A DNA stretch of 64,000 nt from an uncultured Flavobacteriaceae bacterium. Its GTDB lineage: Bacteria > Bacteroidota > Bacteroidia > Flavobacteriales > Flavobacteriaceae. The stretch is from contig CANMRV010000005.1 in the NCBI GenBank assembly GCA_947500435.1, positions 1 to 64,000 on the forward strand, written 5' to 3'. The notes under the pieces were generated by a model that was given only the letters and a program-made list of their open reading frames with translations, made no database searches and had not been told where the DNA came from. Each line of letters starts with the position of its first letter. Within the stretch, counting starts at the first letter, position 1. A program made the position numbers and the translations under genes. This document shows, piece after piece, positions 44,514 to 52,958 of this stretch.

Positions 44514-45320
44514 TCAAAAACCCCTTTGACGCAAGGCCTCAAAGATAACAATTGCTGCAGACACCGATACGTTCATTGAATCAATTTCTCCTCGCATTGG
44601 TATAATAATGTTTTGGGTCGAATTGTCAAGCCATTCTTTCGATAGTCCATTAGATTCAGTACCTACTATGATTGCTGAAGCTTTGGTAAAGTCTATTCCA
44701 GTGTATGGTTTGGAAGCAGAAAGTGCAGCGCAATAGATATCAAAGTCTTTGCTTTTGAGGAAATCAATGACTTCAGAAGTACTTCCAACGGCAACTTGAT
44801 TGGTAAATACACAGCCCACACTTGAACGAATGATGTTAGGATTGTATAAATCTCCTTTAGGATTTGCTATAATTACCGCGTCTAAATTTGCCGCATCCGC
44901 GGTACGGAGCAAAGCGCCAATGTTTCCAGGTTTTTCGGGAGCTTCGGCTACTAAAATTAGTGGGTTCTCCATCAGTTGGAGTTCATCCAATTCGTGCGAT
45001 TTTGACTTTGCGATTGCTACTAAACCCTCGGTAGTTTCCCGGTAGGCTATCTTTTGATAAACATCCTTAGAAACAGAAATCAAACTGGGTGAATAATCCA
45101 AAGTACGTATTCGTTCAAGAATAACATGCGTAGAAATAATGGAATCACTAAAAAGTAAGGTCTGAATTTTGTAATCTCCCTTTACTGCTAGTTCAAGCTC
45201 TCGTTGTCCCTCTAGAATAAATAGGCCTTCTTTTTTCCGTTCTCGGGATTTTTCCTTCAGTAACAAAATCTTTTTCACCAAAGGATTTTGAAGACTACTG
45301 ATTTCCTTAATTTCGTTCAT
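44514..45320 (-). CDS. SpoU/TrmH-family RNA 2'-O-methyltransferase
   Basis: A 268-residue RNA methylase with an N-terminal substrate-binding domain (SpoU_sub_bind, about 5-100) and a knotted SPOUT domain. Motifs: EKPGNIGALLRTADAAN (motif 1 with catalytic Arg), GTESNGLS (motif 2) and NVSVSAAIVIFEALRQ (motif 3). An earlier GTG in frame at 45323 exists; ATG at 45320 is preferred. A perfect -7 element lies only six bases upstream, so the mRNA may be leaderless. Substrate nucleotide is unknown. Confidence 0.88.
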   Translation of the reverse strand: MNEIKEISSLQNPLVKKILLLKEKSRERKKEGLFILEGQRELELAVKGDYKIQTLLFSDSIISTHVILERIRTLDYSPSLISVSKDVYQKIAYRETTEGLVAIAKSKSHELDELQLMENPLILVAEAPEKPGNIGALLRTADAANLDAVIIANPKGDLYNPNIIRSSVGCVFTNQVAVGSTSEVIDFLKSKDFDIYCAALSASKPYTGIDFTKASAIIVGTESNGLSKEWLDNSTQNIIIPMRGEIDSMNVSVSAAIVIFEALRQRGF

Positions 45321-45325
45321 CACTA

Positions 45326-45333
45326 CAAAAGTA
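45326..45333 (-). promoter_or_regulatory. -7 element of the TrmH-type gene
   Basis: On the minus strand this reads TACTTTTG, an exact TAnnTTTG match. It lies six bases from the ATG at 45320, so the predicted transcript starts at or next to the start codon. No -33 TTG is found. Confidence 0.4.
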
Positions 45334-45380
45334 ATTTAATTACCTCATCTGCGACGAAGTAGAAAACCTAAAAAACAAAC

Positions 45381-46184
45381 ATGAAATTAGTACTAGTATC
45401 ACTTTTTTGCCTAACTGTTTTAGCTTGTAAAGAAACTCCCAAAGAAATGAAAGCTGAATCTGAAGCACCAGAGGCGGTGGCTGAGATTGATGATTCAAAG
45501 TATCCTGAAGCCCTTCGGAAAATTTTTGAAGCACATGGCGGACTAACAGCTTGGAAAGCAAAGAGGACCATATCCTTTGAAATTCCGAAGAAAGATATGA
45601 CGGAGAAACATACCATCGATTTGTTTTCCAGAAATGAAAAAATTGAAATGCCTGGTATTTCTATGGGCTCTCAGGGCTCAAATATTTGGTTGCTAGATGA
45701 AAAAGAAGCCTACAAAGGTGATGCTGTTTTTTACCACAACCTCATGTTTTATTTCTATGCCATGCCTTTTGTATTGGCAGATGATGGCATTCAATATGGC
45801 GATACGATACCTTTAGAGTTTGAGGGAAAAGAATACCCGGGAATTCGAATCAGTTACAATGACGGAGTAGGCCTTTCCGCAAAAGATGAATACTTCATTC
45901 ATTATAATCCCGAAACTTATAAAATGGAGTGGTTGGGCTATACCGTAACCTTTCGAAGTGGGGAAAAATCAGATAATGTAAAATGGATTCGTTACAAGGA
46001 TTGGATGAATGTTGATGGATTAGTATTACCTAAATCACTCACATGGCATGAATATGAAGGAAGAACAATAAAAGAACCTAGAGAACCTCTACAATTTGAA
46101 AATGTTACCTTAAGTCAGACGACAATGGCAGAAGATTTTTTTACTATGCCTGAAAATGCCAAAAGTGTCAAACCGAAAAAGTAA
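45381..46184 (+). CDS. DUF6503-like lipoprotein
   Basis: A 267-residue lipoprotein; lipobox LTVLAC with the modified Cys at residue 16. It continues with an acidic Glu/Ala-rich linker (about 17-40), then a beta-rich domain with AHGGLTAWKAKRTISFE typical of DUF6503, a lipoprotein-like beta-sheet family found in flavobacteria. Function is unknown. Encoded divergently from the TrmH gene and followed by a strong terminator. Confidence 0.8.
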   Translation: MKLVLVSLFCLTVLACKETPKEMKAESEAPEAVAEIDDSKYPEALRKIFEAHGGLTAWKAKRTISFEIPKKDMTEKHTIDLFSRNEKIEMPGISMGSQGSNIWLLDEKEAYKGDAVFYHNLMFYFYAMPFVLADDGIQYGDTIPLEFEGKEYPGIRISYNDGVGLSAKDEYFIHYNPETYKMEWLGYTVTFRSGEKSDNVKWIRYKDWMNVDGLVLPKSLTWHEYEGRTIKEPREPLQFENVTLSQTTMAEDFFTMPENAKSVKPKK

Positions 46185-46257
46185 TAACCTTTAACTTAAA
46201 AAAAGGTTAAAAAAAGTCCAACGAAAAACACATGGTGCTTATTTTTCCGTAATTTAG

Positions 46258-46291
46258 AAGCTCTTGCTACCGGCAGGAGCTTTTGTTTTTT
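46258..46291 (+). terminator. Terminator of the DUF6503 gene
   Basis: AAGCTCTTGC (46258-46267) pairs with GCAGGAGCTT (46273-46282) with one G-T pair; TTTTG and seven T residues follow. It isolates the molybdoenzyme operon from the lipoprotein gene. Confidence 0.85.
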
Positions 46292-46356
46292 TGAACTTTT
46301 CTTCCGCTATGCGGGAATAGTATTTATAAAATTTACGAACCCAACACATAAAGAAA

Positions 46357-46821
46357 ATGCCGACGTACAATCTAAAAATTAATGGTAGCGATCAATCTAT
46401 TGAAGCTGCCGAAGACACTCCCTTACTTTGGGCCTTACGTGACCAATTGGACATGGTAGGCACAAAATTTGGATGCGGAATTGGACAATGTGGTGCATGT
46501 ACCGTTCATGTAGACGGTAACGCTACTCGCAGTTGTCAACTACAAATTTCACAATTAGACGGAAAGGAAATCACGACCATTGAAGGATTATCCGAAGATG
46601 GTTCTCATCCAGTTCAAGAAGCTTGGAAGGCAATTGACGTTCCACAATGTGGGTATTGTCAGGCTGGTCAAATTATGACTGCTTCAGCTTTCTTAGAAAA
46701 GAACCCGGATCCTTCAAGGGAGGAAATCAGAAATGCTATGACGGGTAATATATGCCGTTGTGCTTCTTATAATCGAATTGAAAATGCAGTCGCTAAGGCT
46801 GCTGAGAAAAAAATGGCCTAA
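46357..46821 (+). CDS. (2Fe-2S) subunit of an IorA-type molybdenum hydroxylase
   Basis: A 154-residue protein with two [2Fe-2S] clusters: a plant-type site with C40, C45, C48 and C60 (GCGIGQCGAC) and a C-terminal helical site with C98, C101, C133 and C135 (CGYC, CRC). This equals the small subunit of isoquinoline 1-oxidoreductase/aldehyde dehydrogenase-type enzymes. It carries no signal peptide, but its partner has a Tat signal, so it probably rides along as a folded complex. It is the first gene of the operon. Confidence 0.9.
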   Translation: MPTYNLKINGSDQSIEAAEDTPLLWALRDQLDMVGTKFGCGIGQCGACTVHVDGNATRSCQLQISQLDGKEITTIEGLSEDGSHPVQEAWKAIDVPQCGYCQAGQIMTASAFLEKNPDPSREEIRNAMTGNICRCASYNRIENAVAKAAEKKMA

Positions 46822-46838
46822 CCTAAAAATCGAAAATC

Positions 46839-49115
46839 ATGTCAACTACAATATCAACGAAATTTAGCAGAAGGTCTTTTTTAAGAACTTCTTCACTTGC
46901 GAGTGGCGGTGTGCTCATCGGTTTTAATTTTTTCACTGCCTGTAAGGACACTGTGAAAATGCCGGTCGATATTTCCAAACTCGATTACAACGACTTTAAT
47001 GCCTTTATCAAAATATCCAAGGAAGGTATGGTGACCTTATTTTCACCTAACCCTGAAATTGGTCAAGGGGTGAAAACTTCTATGCCCATGATTATTGCTG
47101 AAGAACTTGATGTGGCTTGGGAAAATGTAAATGTGGTTCAGGGAATTCTTGATACGCAAAACTATACACGTCAGGTGGCAGGTGGTAGTCAATCCATTCG
47201 TTTTGGATGGGATGCTCTCCGTCAAACAGGAGCATATGCACGCCAAATGCTTGTCAATGCAGCAGCTGCAAAATGGGGCGTTGATGCTTCCGAATGTACT
47301 GCAAAACAAGGTGTGATTACCAATGCGAAGGGAGAAACCCTTGGTTATGGGGATGTTGTTAATGAAGCAGCAGCACTAGAGGCGGAAAGAGCAGCTAAAA
47401 GAAAAGCACTTATTGAGTCCTTGGCAGAAGGTGAGCAACCACCTGCAGAAACGATTGAATTAAAAGACCCTAAGGATTATACCTTGATAGGAACCGATGT
47501 GGGTAATGTAGATATCGATAAAATTATTACGGGAAAACCTTTATTCGGATTGGATTATAAGGCAGAGGGTATGGTTTATGCTTCTGTTTTACGTCCACCA
47601 GCTTTCGGACAAGTTCTGGAATCTTTTGACGATGCTGATGCCAAGGCGATGCCCGGGGTTATTGATGTTATCAAAATTGGTGAAAAAGCAAAAGACATGT
47701 TAGGCAAGGAGCAAGTAGATTGGACGGCCAAATTAGCTCCATCTGAAAAAGTGGTTGTTATTGCAGAAAATTCTTGGGCAGCAATCAAAGCTAAAAAAGC
47801 AATCAAAGCGAAATGGAGCGATGGTTCACCTTTGGAAAACACGAAAGCTCATGATAAGATTTTGATGGATTTATTGGATGGGAAGGACTTCACCAACCTA
47901 AGAAAAGATGGGGATGTGAAAAAGGCTTTTAAACAAGCAGATAAAGTAGTAGAACGAACATACGAATCACCATTTCTTCCACATAACTGCATGGAGCCCA
48001 TGAATTTCTATGCGAATGTTACTGATTCAAAAATTCATTTGGTAGGTCCAGTGCAGACACCAGCTTCTGCCGCAAGCACCGTTGCGAATTTATTGGGTAG
48101 AGATGAAAAAGATATTCGATTAGAAATGACCCGAATGGGAGGTGGTTTTGGAAGAAGGCTTTATGGGGACTTTGTTTATGAAGCGGCCGAAATTTCAGAT
48201 AAAATCCGAAGACCTGTAAAAATGTTTTCTACACGTGAAGATGATATGACTACTGGGGTGTATCGTCCAGCGATTAAATATCGTATCGCAGCATCCATAA
48301 AGGATGGAGAGATTACGGGCTACCACTTAAAAGAAGCTGCTGTAGGGGGTAATATGTACGGATTGATTCCGAATTTCTTCCCGGCAGGAGCACTTGACAA
48401 CTATCAGGTAGATGTTGCCAAATATGATAGTAATATCACAACAGGGGCATGGAGAGCTCCATATACCAATTTCCTTTCATATGCTGAACAAAGCTTCTTG
48501 GATGAGTTGGCCGAAGTCTTGGAAAAAGACCCTGTACAAATGCGATTGGATATGTTGGAAAAAGTGAAAGGTACAACCGACGACAGAATCCAGTATTCTG
48601 CAGAGCGTTTGCAAGATGTATTGAAATTAGCTGTAGAAAAATCAGGATATCGAACCCCTAAAGATGGAGTGTTCCAAGGAGTATGCGCATACTACTGTCA
48701 CAATACGCATGTGGCTGAGGTTGCAGATGTAGTAATGGAAAATAATCAACCCGTAGTCAAGAAGATAACGGTTGCTGTGGACTGCGGAATTGTTATCAAT
48801 CCGTTAGGCGCTAAAAACCAAATTGAAGGTGGTGCCATTGATGGAGTAGGACATTCGATGTACGGGGATTTTGCTTTTGAAAACGGAATGCCAACAAGCA
48901 ACAACTATGATAAGTATCGTTTGATTCGTATGAATGAATCACCAATTGTAGAAACGCATTTTGTAAAAAACGCCTTGAGTCCTACAGGACTTGGTGAACC
49001 GACATTACCTCCCGCAGGTGCAGCTGTTGCTATTGCATTGAAAAAAGCAACAGGAAATCGTTTGTACAAGCAACCTTTCGCGACCAATATGGCGTCCAAA
49101 CCAATTTTGGGATAG
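46839..49115 (+). CDS. Molybdopterin-binding large subunit, IorB-type hydroxylase
   Basis: A 758-residue xanthine-dehydrogenase-family subunit. Tat signal FSRRSFLRTS (R11-R12) means export of the folded enzyme to the periplasm. Next come an MPT-binding part and an a/b-hammerhead, with substrate-channel motif GGGFGRR and the catalytic Glu in LGEPTLPP near the C-terminus. It probably oxidises an aldehyde or N-heterocycle with water as oxygen donor. No FAD subunit and no cytochrome c gene is in the window, so the electron acceptor is unknown. It is 17 bases behind the Fe-S subunit. Confidence 0.9.
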   Translation: MSTTISTKFSRRSFLRTSSLASGGVLIGFNFFTACKDTVKMPVDISKLDYNDFNAFIKISKEGMVTLFSPNPEIGQGVKTSMPMIIAEELDVAWENVNVVQGILDTQNYTRQVAGGSQSIRFGWDALRQTGAYARQMLVNAAAAKWGVDASECTAKQGVITNAKGETLGYGDVVNEAAALEAERAAKRKALIESLAEGEQPPAETIELKDPKDYTLIGTDVGNVDIDKIITGKPLFGLDYKAEGMVYASVLRPPAFGQVLESFDDADAKAMPGVIDVIKIGEKAKDMLGKEQVDWTAKLAPSEKVVVIAENSWAAIKAKKAIKAKWSDGSPLENTKAHDKILMDLLDGKDFTNLRKDGDVKKAFKQADKVVERTYESPFLPHNCMEPMNFYANVTDSKIHLVGPVQTPASAASTVANLLGRDEKDIRLEMTRMGGGFGRRLYGDFVYEAAEISDKIRRPVKMFSTREDDMTTGVYRPAIKYRIAASIKDGEITGYHLKEAAVGGNMYGLIPNFFPAGALDNYQVDVAKYDSNITTGAWRAPYTNFLSYAEQSFLDELAEVLEKDPVQMRLDMLEKVKGTTDDRIQYSAERLQDVLKLAVEKSGYRTPKDGVFQGVCAYYCHNTHVAEVADVVMENNQPVVKKITVAVDCGIVINPLGAKNQIEGGAIDGVGHSMYGDFAFENGMPTSNNYDKYRLIRMNESPIVETHFVKNALSPTGLGEPTLPPAGAAVAIALKKATGNRLYKQPFATNMASKPILG

Positions 49116-49118
49116 CCT

Positions 49119-49361
49119 ATGGAAGTATTACTTTTTGGAATTGCAAAGGATATTGTCGGGGAGTCACTAATACAGTTTTCAGAATCGGAAAAGGTTCCAA
49201 CTTCTGTTTCGGAGCTGAAGCAAATGATATCGGAGACTTATCCGGAATTTGGTAAGCTATCATCCTTAGCAGTGGCTGTAAATAGTGAGTATGCCCGAGA
49301 TGATGTACCTTTGGATAGGAATGATGAAATAGCTATCATTCCTCCGGTAAGTGGCGGCTAA
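49119..49361 (+). CDS. moaD: Molybdopterin synthase small subunit MoaD
   Basis: An 80-residue ubiquitin-like sulfur carrier ending in the essential Gly-Gly (PPVSGG). It is thiocarboxylated by MoeB and donates sulfur with MoaE to make molybdopterin. Its TAA stop overlaps the ATG of moaE by one base (TAATG), so translation is coupled. It starts three bases after the IorB-type stop. Confidence 0.94.
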   Translation: MEVLLFGIAKDIVGESLIQFSESEKVPTSVSELKQMISETYPEFGKLSSLAVAVNSEYARDDVPLDRNDEIAIIPPVSGG

Positions 49362-49780
49362 TGAGCGAAAAGATTGTAGAAATAGTAGATAAAATAGATA
49401 CCTCTCAAGTGTTCACGGAATTATCCGATGCACATAGTGGAGGTATTTGTGTTTTCGTTGGAACGGTACGTGAGTTTACGCAAAATGAAAAGGTGATGTC
49501 CTTGGAATTTGAAGCCTATCAAAAAATGGCACTCAAAGAAATGGATAAGATTGCGTCAGACGCCAAGGAAAAATGGAAGCTGAACAAAGTAATCATTCGT
49601 CACGCGGTTGGACTCAAAAAAGTTGAAGCTCCAGTAGTAGTGGTAGGTGCATCTTCAGCGCATCGTGATGCTTGCTTTGAAGCATGTCGCTATTTGATTG
49701 ATACCTTAAAAGAGACTGTCCCTATCTGGAAAAAAGAGCTATTTGAGAACAAAACGGTTTGGGTTTCAGCGCATCCATAA
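49361..49780 (+). CDS. moaE: Molybdopterin synthase large subunit MoaE
   Basis: A 139-residue catalytic subunit of MPT synthase. Seen: GGICVFVGTVRE, LEFEAYQKMA, RHAVGLKKVEAPVV and the C-terminal PIWKKELFE, whose Lys residues form the active site. It converts cPMP to MPT with MoaD. It overlaps moaD by one base and is separated from moaC by 93 bases containing a palindromic repeat. Confidence 0.93.
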   Translation: MSEKIVEIVDKIDTSQVFTELSDAHSGGICVFVGTVREFTQNEKVMSLEFEAYQKMALKEMDKIASDAKEKWKLNKVIIRHAVGLKKVEAPVVVVGASSAHRDACFEACRYLIDTLKETVPIWKKELFENKTVWVSAHP

Positions 49781-49808
49781 AAAAAATACAACACAAAACT
49801 AACTGAAC

Positions 49809-49846
49809 TGTCACTTCGAGCGCCCCGAAGTCTCGGGGGAGAACTT
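49809..49846. repeat. Palindromic intergenic repeat between moaE and moaC
   Basis: CTGTCACTTCGAGCG followed by the hairpin CCCCGA (49823-49828)/TCGGGG (49833-49838) and GAGAACTT. It resembles the GTCA-TTCGAGCG palindromes dispersed in flavobacterial intergenic DNA. It interrupts the otherwise tight operon and has no T-run. Confidence 0.5.
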
Positions 49847-49873
49847 AGGAACAGTATTGGTGAACAAAAATAA

Positions 49874-50347
49874 ATGACAAAAGAACTCACACATATAGAT
49901 GAAGCTGGTAATGCTTCCATGGTAGATGTATCAAACAAGCAAGCAAGTGTAAGAACGGCGGTGGCTTCGGGCAAAGTTGTTTTTCCTTCCGATGTATTTG
50001 ATAAACTGGCCTCACAAGATTTTTTGGGCCATAAGGGAAGCATTATTCAAACTGCTGTCATTGCTGGAATTCAGGCTGTAAAAAAGACGGCAGAACTAAT
50101 TCCCCTTTGCCATCAATTGAATCTTTCTAAAATTCAGATTGATATTACTCCGGTTGATAATGCCTTACAGATTATGTGCAAAGTAAAATGCAACGAGCAA
50201 ACAGGAGTAGAGATGGAAGCTTTAACAGGAGTTTCTGTTAGTGCGCTGACCATCTACGATATGTGCAAAGCACTTTCGCATGACATAAAGATTTCGGAAA
50301 TACAATTGGAACAAAAAACAGGAGGGAAGAATGACTTCAACCGCTAA
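49874..50347 (+). CDS. moaC: Cyclic pyranopterin monophosphate synthase MoaC
   Basis: A 157-residue enzyme that, with MoaA, makes cPMP. Motifs KELTHIDEAGNASMVDVS, KKTAELIPLCHQL and EMEALTGVSVSALTIYDM with the catalytic Lys and His are intact. The length is that of MoaC alone; no fused MogA/MoaB domain is present. Its end overlaps the mobA-like gene by 17 bases. Confidence 0.94.
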   Translation: MTKELTHIDEAGNASMVDVSNKQASVRTAVASGKVVFPSDVFDKLASQDFLGHKGSIIQTAVIAGIQAVKKTAELIPLCHQLNLSKIQIDITPVDNALQIMCKVKCNEQTGVEMEALTGVSVSALTIYDMCKALSHDIKISEIQLEQKTGGKNDFNR

Positions 50348-50921
50348 GCTATACGGACTCGTTTTATCCGGAGGAAAGAGCACCCGAATGGGAACCGATA
50401 AGGGATTGATATCCTATCATGGAGTCCCACAACGCGAATATTTGTATGATTTGTTGAGTGAGGTGTGCGAAGAAACTTTTATTAGTTTACGCGAAGAGCA
50501 GCAAGCCGAATTACCCTCAAGAATGCAAACCATAATTGATTTAAATGAATTCAGAGGCCCATATAATGGACTTTTATCCGCACATAAGAAACATCCAGAA
50601 GCGGCTTGGTTGGTCTTAGCCTGTGATCTTCCACTAATGGATTTAGAAGCTTTGAAGGAATTGATTGCCCAAAGAGATAATAGCAAACAGGCAACTGCCT
50701 TTGCACTCAAAGAAAATCCTTTGCCAGAACCTTTGTGTGCTATTTGGGAACCACATGCTTTTGAAGATTCTCTTGCTTATTTGGAGAGTGGCGTAGGAAC
50801 TTGCCCTAGAAAGTTTCTAATCAATCATGATACGAAGTTGATTTTTCCTAGGAATGAAAGCGTGCTCCTAAATGCTAATTCGGAGGAGGAATACAAGGAA
50901 GCTCTTGAGAAATTAGCTTAG
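50331..50921 (+). CDS. Molybdenum cofactor guanylyltransferase-like protein (MobA/MocA family)
   Basis: A 196-residue NTP transferase adding a nucleotide to Mo-MPT. The start LVLSGGKSTRMGTDKGLI is closer to MobA (GTP) than to MocA (CTP). Also seen: LACDLPLMD and the PEPLCAIW stretch. The hydroxylase family encoded in this operon normally needs the cytosine form, so nucleotide choice should be tested. Last plus-strand gene of the operon. Confidence 0.82.
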   Translation: MTSTAKLYGLVLSGGKSTRMGTDKGLISYHGVPQREYLYDLLSEVCEETFISLREEQQAELPSRMQTIIDLNEFRGPYNGLLSAHKKHPEAAWLVLACDLPLMDLEALKELIAQRDNSKQATAFALKENPLPEPLCAIWEPHAFEDSLAYLESGVGTCPRKFLINHDTKLIFPRNESVLLNANSEEEYKEALEKLA

Positions 50922-50925
50922 AAAT

Positions 50926-51807
50926 TTAAATTTGAAAAAACTCATACGTTCGGGTCCATTCCTTTGTTTCTTTGGGTGCGATACTTATTTCAAAGAATAA
51001 TTCCGGACTAATCACATGCTTCCACCCCCAAAGATTTATCTTATTGGTTTGAAAACTAGTCTTTTCCCGAATCCCAATTTGGGTTTTAAGGTGCAGGAGT
51101 TCCCAAGCGGCTGGCACGCTTTTTCTTCCGGATAGGTTGCTAAAGAAGAATTGCTCTTTTGCTGGGGCATTGGAGGCAACTTCTTTTTCACCAACAGATA
51201 CCGCCAATTCAGGATTCACGGTCTCACCAAAAAGTTCGGGCTTTAAATCGAAAGGAAAGTTTAATCTAAAAATTTCTCCTATGGAATCATTGTTAATAGC
51301 CATAAAATTATGGACGTATTCATCAGTCTGAATTGTTTTCTTGCCAGTGTTCTTTAAGGAGTAATTGATGGTAAGACCAGTTTCTTGTAATTCAATTTCT
51401 TTACGCAATTCGTATGAATACCCGTTAGCAACTGGAGAAACACAATGAATTAGTACTCGATTTCCATCTGTACTCGTTCGAAATTCTGCAGGTTTAATTT
51501 TATATGGTTTATGAAACACGTACTTTTCAACTTCTTTTTTGAGTAATCCCACACCAATTTTATGAAACCAATCGCCAATTTCAGTTTCATCAAAGCCTAG
51601 AGCGGTTTCGATTCCAAATTCATTGTAAAGCCCTTGACCTAAGAGGTTATGATTTTGGCAATTTGGGTCTTCAACGCTTGTTAGTTGAATATTTTTGAAT
51701 TTTACACTGGTGATTTTTCCCGTCCAGTCAAATCGCGAGAAACCATAATTTTCATTAGGAAAGGCGATTTGAACTTCCAGATTTTTATTTTTGAGAATAT
51801 GCCCCAT
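50926..51807 (-). CDS. Galactose-mutarotase-like fold protein
   Basis: A 293-residue cytoplasmic, beta-rich protein with the layout of the galactose-mutarotase-like superfamily (MGHILKNKNLEVQIAFPNE, a GYSYELRKEIEL strand pair, EYVHNFMAINN). No catalytic His/Glu pair was assigned with confidence. A sugar epimerase or binding role is plausible only from the fold. It sits convergent to the molybdenum operon and divergent from moeB. Confidence 0.6.
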   Translation of the reverse strand: MGHILKNKNLEVQIAFPNENYGFSRFDWTGKITSVKFKNIQLTSVEDPNCQNHNLLGQGLYNEFGIETALGFDETEIGDWFHKIGVGLLKKEVEKYVFHKPYKIKPAEFRTSTDGNRVLIHCVSPVANGYSYELRKEIELQETGLTINYSLKNTGKKTIQTDEYVHNFMAINNDSIGEIFRLNFPFDLKPELFGETVNPELAVSVGEKEVASNAPAKEQFFFSNLSGRKSVPAAWELLHLKTQIGIREKTSFQTNKINLWGWKHVISPELFFEISIAPKETKEWTRTYEFFQI

Positions 51808-51890
51808 TGGGCGAAGTTATCAAATTGCAACCGATTTCGGTTTAGGAAAATCTTGATAAAGACCACCTCCCTTTTTACTATATTAGACAA

Positions 51891-52958
51891 ATGAACCAAG
51901 AGCGTTATACACGACAGACAATCCTAAAGGGATTTGGCATTGAAGGTCAAAGAAAGCTGGCAAAGGCTAAGATTTTGGTCATTGGTGCGGGCGGACTTGG
52001 TGTCCCTGTTCTGACTTATCTAAACGCCATGGGAGTTGGCAAAATAGGGATTGTAGACAATGATGTCGTTTCCATAACGAATTTACATCGTCAAGTACTA
52101 TATGGCGAAGGTGATATTGGAGAATCAAAAGTGATTACGGCTCTTGAGAAGCTCAAGGCGCAAAACCCGGATGGTGAAATTGTCGTTTACAATACTTTTT
52201 TAACCACTAAAAACGCAATTGAAATTATAACGGATTACGACATTGTCGTAGATACTTCGGACAACTTTCCAACACGTTATTTGGTAAATGACACCTGCGT
52301 GATTCTTAATAAACCTTTTGTTTATGGTGCGTTGCATGGTTACGAAGGCCAGGTAAGTGTTTTTAATTATATGAATGGACCAACATATCGCTGTCTTTTT
52401 CCAAATATGCCAAAAGAAAATGAGGTGCCAAATTGCAATGAACATGGGGTTTTAGGAATCATCCCAGGAATCATTGGAAACCTCCAAGCTTTAGAAGCAA
52501 TTAAAGTAGTAACAGGAATCGGAGAAGTACTTTCAGGAAAGCTTTTAGTCTTTGACGGACTCCAACATTCCTATCAAAAAATAAAATTCAAACTACAGTC
52601 TGAAAACCTGGAACTTAAGAAGCTTCAAGATTTTTATGAGTGGAATGACCCTTGTGAAATCGTTCCAACGGTTGAGACCGAAGAAATACAAAAACTCTTA
52701 GCAAAGAATGCCCAAATCGTGGATGTACGGACGTATGAGGAGTTTACCAATTATCACCTTCCAGAATCCATACACATTCCTCTAAATGAATTGGACACCA
52801 ATTCTAGTAAAATCAATTTTTCGCTTCCTGTGTATTTGTTGTGTCAGTCCGGAAAGCGAAGTGAAACCGCTTTAAGACAATTGAAGGAGAAACACCCTGA
52901 GAGTTCTCTTTTTAGTATTTTAGGTGGCCTAAACCAGTATTTGGCCGAATGCTCCTAA
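51891..52958 (+). CDS. moeB: MoeB/ThiF-family adenylyltransferase with C-terminal rhodanese domain
   Basis: A 355-residue E1-like enzyme that adenylates MoaD, with GAGGLGVPVLTYLNAMG for ATP and NLHRQVLYGEGDIG. C182 in PNCNEHG is the adduct Cys position. A rhodanese domain (about 265-355) carries the active-site Cys C318 (LCQSGKRS) and may supply the sulfur. The zinc tetracysteine site is lost: the usual Cys before YRC is T165, and the second Cys pair is absent. It overlaps the TSUP transporter gene by ten bases. Confidence 0.88.
   Translation: MNQERYTRQTILKGFGIEGQRKLAKAKILVIGAGGLGVPVLTYLNAMGVGKIGIVDNDVVSITNLHRQVLYGEGDIGESKVITALEKLKAQNPDGEIVVYNTFLTTKNAIEIITDYDIVVDTSDNFPTRYLVNDTCVILNKPFVYGALHGYEGQVSVFNYMNGPTYRCLFPNMPKENEVPNCNEHGVLGIIPGIIGNLQALEAIKVVTGIGEVLSGKLLVFDGLQHSYQKIKFKLQSENLELKKLQDFYEWNDPCEIVPTVETEEIQKLLAKNAQIVDVRTYEEFTNYHLPESIHIPLNELDTNSSKINFSLPVYLLCQSGKRSETALRQLKEKHPESSLFSILGGLNQYLAECS

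Noticed and set aside
46186..46209. AACCTTT/AAAGGTT stem after the DUF6503 gene as a terminator
   Set aside because: It is followed by an A-run on the coding strand; the true terminator with a T-run lies at 46258.
46300..46356. Moco riboswitch before the molybdoenzyme operon
   Set aside because: The leader is too short and holds only one small imperfect stem (TTCCGC/GCGGGAA).
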